Source: Erodium maritimum
Lineage: Eukaryota > Streptophyta > Magnoliopsida > Geraniales > Geraniaceae
Assembly (NCBI GenBank): GCA_963921825.1
Contig: OY997588.1
Location: forward strand, 11,112,001 to 11,176,000
Length of the DNA: 64,000 nt
Reading direction: 5' to 3'
The notes under the pieces are model-generated. The model searched no databases. It was not told where the DNA came from and saw only the letters and a program-made list of their open reading frames with translations. The translations under genes and the position numbers were made by a program. Below are positions 60,820-64,000 of the stretch, piece by piece (position 1 is the first letter of the stretch; every line of letters begins with the position of its first letter).

Positions 60820-61389
60820 ATAGATCGATTTGTGTCACTTTTCATTAATGTTTGATCTGTGGTGATTCTTACTGATATTTATAGGTCGTAGATTGACCAC
60901 TAGTCTCGATTTATTAACTTGTGCATAAAAATGTAATTTTGGGAAATTGTGCTATGCAACATGCAAATTTCAAGAGTTCTATATATATCATGTGTGAAGG
61001 AAAGAAGAGTTAATGAATTGGAGCACCCAAATGGTCTTCCACCTTATTTTTCGGCCGCACAATCTTTGCATGCCTTGCTTTCATGCTTTTCATACATATA
61101 TGTTCTCCTCTTTTTTCTTCAGATTGCTCTAATAAAATATCCAACTTTCAACTTGCAACTTCTTCCTGTCTTTGCTTGAGCATTAACTCTTTCTTCTCCT
61201 GCAGGTCTTGATCTTTAACTTTTCAATTCCATTTTATTTACGATTTTAGCTATCAATTTGTTTGGTTCCATCCATTTGATCCAACATCCAATAACATTTT
61301 GGTATTTTGATGTTTCTTAACCTTATTTGTCTCTAGCAATGCCAACTTATCAAGTCTTCTCCATGATGTAAATATGCATACTTTTACCT

Positions 61390-61448
61390 AGTAGGATCTG
61401 AACATCTGTGGTGGGTGGGTGCCGTTTGACCACTAGACCAGCATATCA
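61390..61448 (-). mobile_element. SINE-like or tRNA-like head
   Basis: The minus strand reads CTGGTCTAGTGGTCAAACGG (box A-like) and, about 25 bases later, GTTCAGATCC (box B-like). No folded tRNA could be drawn with confidence. Confidence 0.3.
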
Positions 61449-61496
61449 GATGAATAGTTTCAACAATTTATAACGCCATTGTATGATTTTTTGAGG

Positions 61497-61626
61497 GGTT
61501 AATTGCGAAAAATTACATTATGTATTGTCATGTCCACCCTTTTAAATTACAATATCTTTTGACCACGGTTCATAATGTAGATTTTCGCACATAGACAATA
61601 CATAATGTAGTTTTTAGCAATCAACC
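61497..61626. mobile_element. Small TIR element D, 130 bp
   Basis: The left end GGTTAATTGCGAAAAATTAC and the reversed right end GGTTGATTGCTAAAAACTAC extend to about 33-base inverted repeats (both continue ATTATGTATTGTC). The flanks ATTTTTTGAG and ATTTTATGGG resemble each other only loosely. It is a miniature element with no coding capacity. Confidence 0.75.
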
Positions 61627-61742
61627 ATTTTATGGGGTATAATGCGTTTGTATGAATAGATAGATTTCATGAATTTTTATCATCATCTTGACTGTGATAT
61701 AATTTTTTGATTGAATTATACAGGTTAGTTTGGTGATAAAAA

Positions 61743-62567
61743 ATGGAGAGAGAATATAGAAACAGGGCAGTGGAGGTGGTTGGGAACTTGAGCAGGATAC
61801 TGAGGAAATGGGTGTTCAAAATCCTGTCAGTGGGTCCGATACCGAGACATGTAGCCTTCATTCTTGACGGCAACAGAAGATACGCCAAGCAAATGCACTT
61901 GGAAGAAGCTGATGGCTACAGAGCTGGCTTCTTGGCTCTCATGTCCATTCTCAAGTACTGCTACGAGCTGGGCATCAAGTACATGACCCTCTACGCCTTC
62001 AGCATAGACAACTTCAAGCGCAAGCCCGAGACAGTCCAGCGAGTGATGGACCTCATGCTCGAGAAGGTCCAAGGGATGCTGGAGGCCGACAGTATCATTC
62101 ACCAGTACGGCGTCAGGGTGCATTTCTTGGGGAACTTGAAGCTCCTCAGCCTGCCCCTCAGGGAAGCTATTGAGGAGGTCATGAAGGTCAGTGCCAATAA
62201 CAACAATATAGATCTTCTTATATGTATGTGCTACACTTCCACTGACGAGATTGTGCGCGCCACTAAAAATTCCTGCAAGCTTAGGGCCAGTGATGGTGAG
62301 ATTGTTGATGGGGAGGATCGGATCAAGTTGGTGGATATCGAGAGGCAAATGTACATGTCAGTTGCTCCTGAGGTTGATAATTTGATCAGGACTTCTGGGG
62401 AGACTCGCCTCAGCAACTTTCTCCTGTGGCAGACCAGCAATTGCTTGCTCTATTCTCCGGCTGCTCTCTGGCCCCAGATCGGCCTCTGGCACTTGATTTG
62501 GGCAGTCTTGAATTTCCAGAGAGTCCATACTCTTCTGAAGAGGACTAACAAAATAAAGCAGCTATGA
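61743..62567 (+). CDS. cis-Prenyltransferase (dehydrodolichyl diphosphate synthase type), intronless
   Basis: The 274-residue single-exon protein has conserved cis-prenyltransferase regions: HVAFILDGNRRYAK at 36-49 with the catalytic Asp42, TLYAFSIDNFKRKPE at 82-96, the YTSTDEI block at 164-170, and RTSGETRLSNFLLWQ at 216-230 that binds diphosphate and isopentenyl diphosphate. The enzyme elongates farnesyl-type primers with cis isoprene units to dolichol precursors, usually at the ER with a Nogo-B-receptor/LEW1-type partner. The family usually has WPEIG where this one reads WPQIG (243-247). The absence of introns is usual for this plant subfamily. No transit peptide is evident. Confidence 0.93.
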   Translation: MEREYRNRAVEVVGNLSRILRKWVFKILSVGPIPRHVAFILDGNRRYAKQMHLEEADGYRAGFLALMSILKYCYELGIKYMTLYAFSIDNFKRKPETVQRVMDLMLEKVQGMLEADSIIHQYGVRVHFLGNLKLLSLPLREAIEEVMKVSANNNNIDLLICMCYTSTDEIVRATKNSCKLRASDGEIVDGEDRIKLVDIERQMYMSVAPEVDNLIRTSGETRLSNFLLWQTSNCLLYSPAALWPQIGLWHLIWAVLNFQRVHTLLKRTNKIKQL

Positions 62568-62649
62568 GATTGAGCGAGTTCTTTTCATGTAACTAGTAGC
62601 TAAATAAACATGAAAGCTCTTTTAGAACGTCAAGCTAATGAACAAAGGT

Positions 62650-63468
62650 CTAGATATGATCCATAAAGATAAAACGAAACTCACCAGGAAACCCGATTAT
62701 AGCATGCCTCCAATCTTCATTGCCCCAACCACTGCAAAGCAAATGTGGTGTTACATCAACTTGATGGAGAAAAAAAATAAGGGTCCTTGAATGGTGATGA
62801 AACAGAATTTATTTATAGAACAACAGAATACAATAAATGGCATTTTAGAAGCAGAAAAGATTAATTCAATGCTATATATCAAACTTTTAGGTACAACTGA
62901 GGAAGAGTCAAAATCACTTTAACTACAAAAACTAGTATGAAAGAATAAGCTAAAATATGAGTGGCACATCATTCTGAAATTTGAGTTAAGTGTGAGGCTT
63001 CTGCAGAGAAGGTCGATTGCAGAACATGCGGCCATTTGCCTTCATGTAGGCCAATACTCCACCACTTAGGCCAGCCCACATAAGTGCATAGAAAATATTC
63101 CGAAAATCATATGTAACTGCATAAACACAGATAAAACTAATTAAACAAGTTACAACCCAAAAAGCAACATTTTATGCTTCTTTCAAACAATCACCCGAGC
63201 TCTGGATGTCATCATAAGTAATTGTTCAAAATATATTTTCCCTTATAACATGGTCAAAATGGAGATCTCAAATAATTTGTTTGCTAGGTTCTGAGTCTAA
63301 CTGTATACCAATGATAATAATGATGGTCACCAAATTCATATGCTTTGTTTGCCTTTATTGACATCATACTAACAAAGCAAAGGAAAAAGACGCAAACTAA
63401 CCTCTTGATAGTGACGCTGTCGCAAAAAAGATCCCAACCACAACCACTGCCAAAGCTGCTGGAAAGGA
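62650..63468 (-). CDS. Exons of an unrecognised small membrane protein (partial model)
   Basis: Minus-strand exon 63468-63402 (acceptor TTTACAG, donor GTTAGT) encodes SFPAALAVVVVGIFFATASL, a membrane span. It joins in frame to an exon starting at 63116 (acceptor TATGCAG) encoding TYDFRNIFYALMWAGLSGG and AYMKANGRMFC, a second span. Its end lies near 62987 or somewhat lower, because one base decides the frame. A third exon-like block, 62733-62650, encodes GWGNEDWRHAIIGFPG after a TTGCAG acceptor and could be an alternative or terminal exon. I do not recognise the family. Upstream exons may lie beyond the window. The gene is convergent with the prenyltransferase. Confidence 0.5.
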
Positions 63469-63844
63469 CTGTAAAGTAATAATGTTAAATCAGAAAACAA
63501 ATCGGGGATGACTTATATATACTGCATTTTACTGTGTATGAATATGACAAAAAAAGTAAACTGTAGTTTGCTCTTTGGATAAAAACAATGAAAATAAACT
63601 AGTTTAACAGTGTTAGAAAACCGTTTATCCTTGGCATGGAAGAAAAATTAAGAGTGGTAGTATATCTTGTAGACTGGAGAAAACTCGGAAGGTAATATAG
63701 GGAAAACACAAAGCACGCCAACTACACAACTGCAAGCATGCCACTATTCAGATATATGCCATCACAGACTACTGGAAGTGCATTACAAAAACAAATTGTA
63801 TACCCTACAACTTGTATACTGTCCAAAGTTAGATATAGATATAT
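63469..63844. other. AT-rich DNA, likely intron or upstream region of the minus-strand gene
   Basis: No further exon with matching splice phase was found here. Nothing else is recognised. Confidence 0.3.
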
Positions 63845-64000
63845 GGGATAATTGTCAAAACATGCACTTATGTTTCGTCCACAAACGAAATAGTGCACAA
63901 TGTTTCGTCCACGTCGTCTGGCTACCCTTATGAATCGTCCACGCACTTCTGTCAGTAAAATTAACAGAATATTCGAATCTGTAGCCTCACGTGCTATCAT
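63845..64000. mobile_element. Left end of another TIR element (E), cut by the window edge
   Basis: It starts GGGATAATTGTCAAAACATG and has repeated TTTCGTCCAC/AATCGTCCACG motifs, in the style of elements A, C and D. The right half lies outside the window, so the inverted repeat cannot be confirmed. Confidence 0.4.

Larger units (their letters stand above)
60820..61742. other. Space between the kinase and cis-prenyltransferase genes
   Basis: It contains the kinase 3' region, a SINE-like head and a small TIR element (both listed separately) and the leader of the prenyltransferase. A TATACAG acceptor-like site about 20 bases before the ATG and a CTGCAG site near 61200 hint at an intron in the 5' UTR. 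Confidence 0.4.

Noticed and set aside
61827..62440. 173-codon and 69-codon ORFs antisense to the cis-prenyltransferase
   Set aside because: They are shadows of an intact, motif-complete enzyme on the plus strand.
63722..64000. 92-codon minus-strand ORF at the window edge
   Set aside because: It runs through the repeated TCGTCCAC motifs of a TIR element and has no family features.

Overview
The window is nuclear DNA of a flowering plant, almost certainly a eudicot. The evidence is small exons in long AT-rich introns, phase-consistent GT-AG splice sites, plant-only gene families (RKD/RWP-RK, RLCK-VII kinase) and many plant-type transposon relics. I cannot name the species. About seven host genes occupy roughly a third of the window; most of the rest is degraded mobile DNA.

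Layout. 1-3.6 kb: a truncated open end of a gene, a long-inverted-repeat element and a Copia integrase relic. 3.6-8.0 kb: a complete but dead Copia LTR retrotransposon (338-bp LTRs, 5-bp target duplication) inserted in a probable MULE transposase relic. 9.6-11.9 kb: a 2.35-kb imperfect palindrome whose two arms each carry a broken ribosome-inactivating-protein (RIP) domain, arranged head to head; this is the most unusual object here. 13.6-24.0 kb: a 24-exon tomosyn/Lgl-type WD40 gene (+). 25.5-26.6 kb: an HMGB gene (-). 27.3-28.2 kb: a second long-inverted-repeat element with a perfect target duplication, followed by a PIF/Harbinger relic. 29.7-33.4 kb: a GET1/WRB gene (+). 34.2-40.4 kb: non-LTR retroposon debris, including a 1.3-kb insertion with a 16-bp target duplication, a LINE DUF4283 relic and two tRNA-Gln-like relics. 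41.0-45.0 kb: an RKD5-like RWP-RK transcription factor gene (+) with an antisense Copia relic in its second intron. 45-57 kb: gene-poor, with retroposon-like segments and a 2.56-kb solo-LTR-like element flanked by CCACT. 57.0-60.8 kb: a receptor-like cytoplasmic kinase gene (+) with a TIR element in an intron. 61.7-62.6 kb: an intronless cis-prenyltransferase (+). 62.6-63.5 kb: exons of an unrecognised membrane protein gene (-), followed by the edge of another TIR element.

The host genes form no operon or cluster. Tomosyn (SNARE regulation) and GET1 (insertion of tail-anchored proteins, including SNAREs) belong to membrane trafficking, and the cis-prenyltransferase makes dolichol-type lipid; their proximity is probably chance. 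Exon borders were read by eye from splice consensus and reading-frame continuity, so single-base errors are possible. Family assignments come from recognition of motifs, not from searches.
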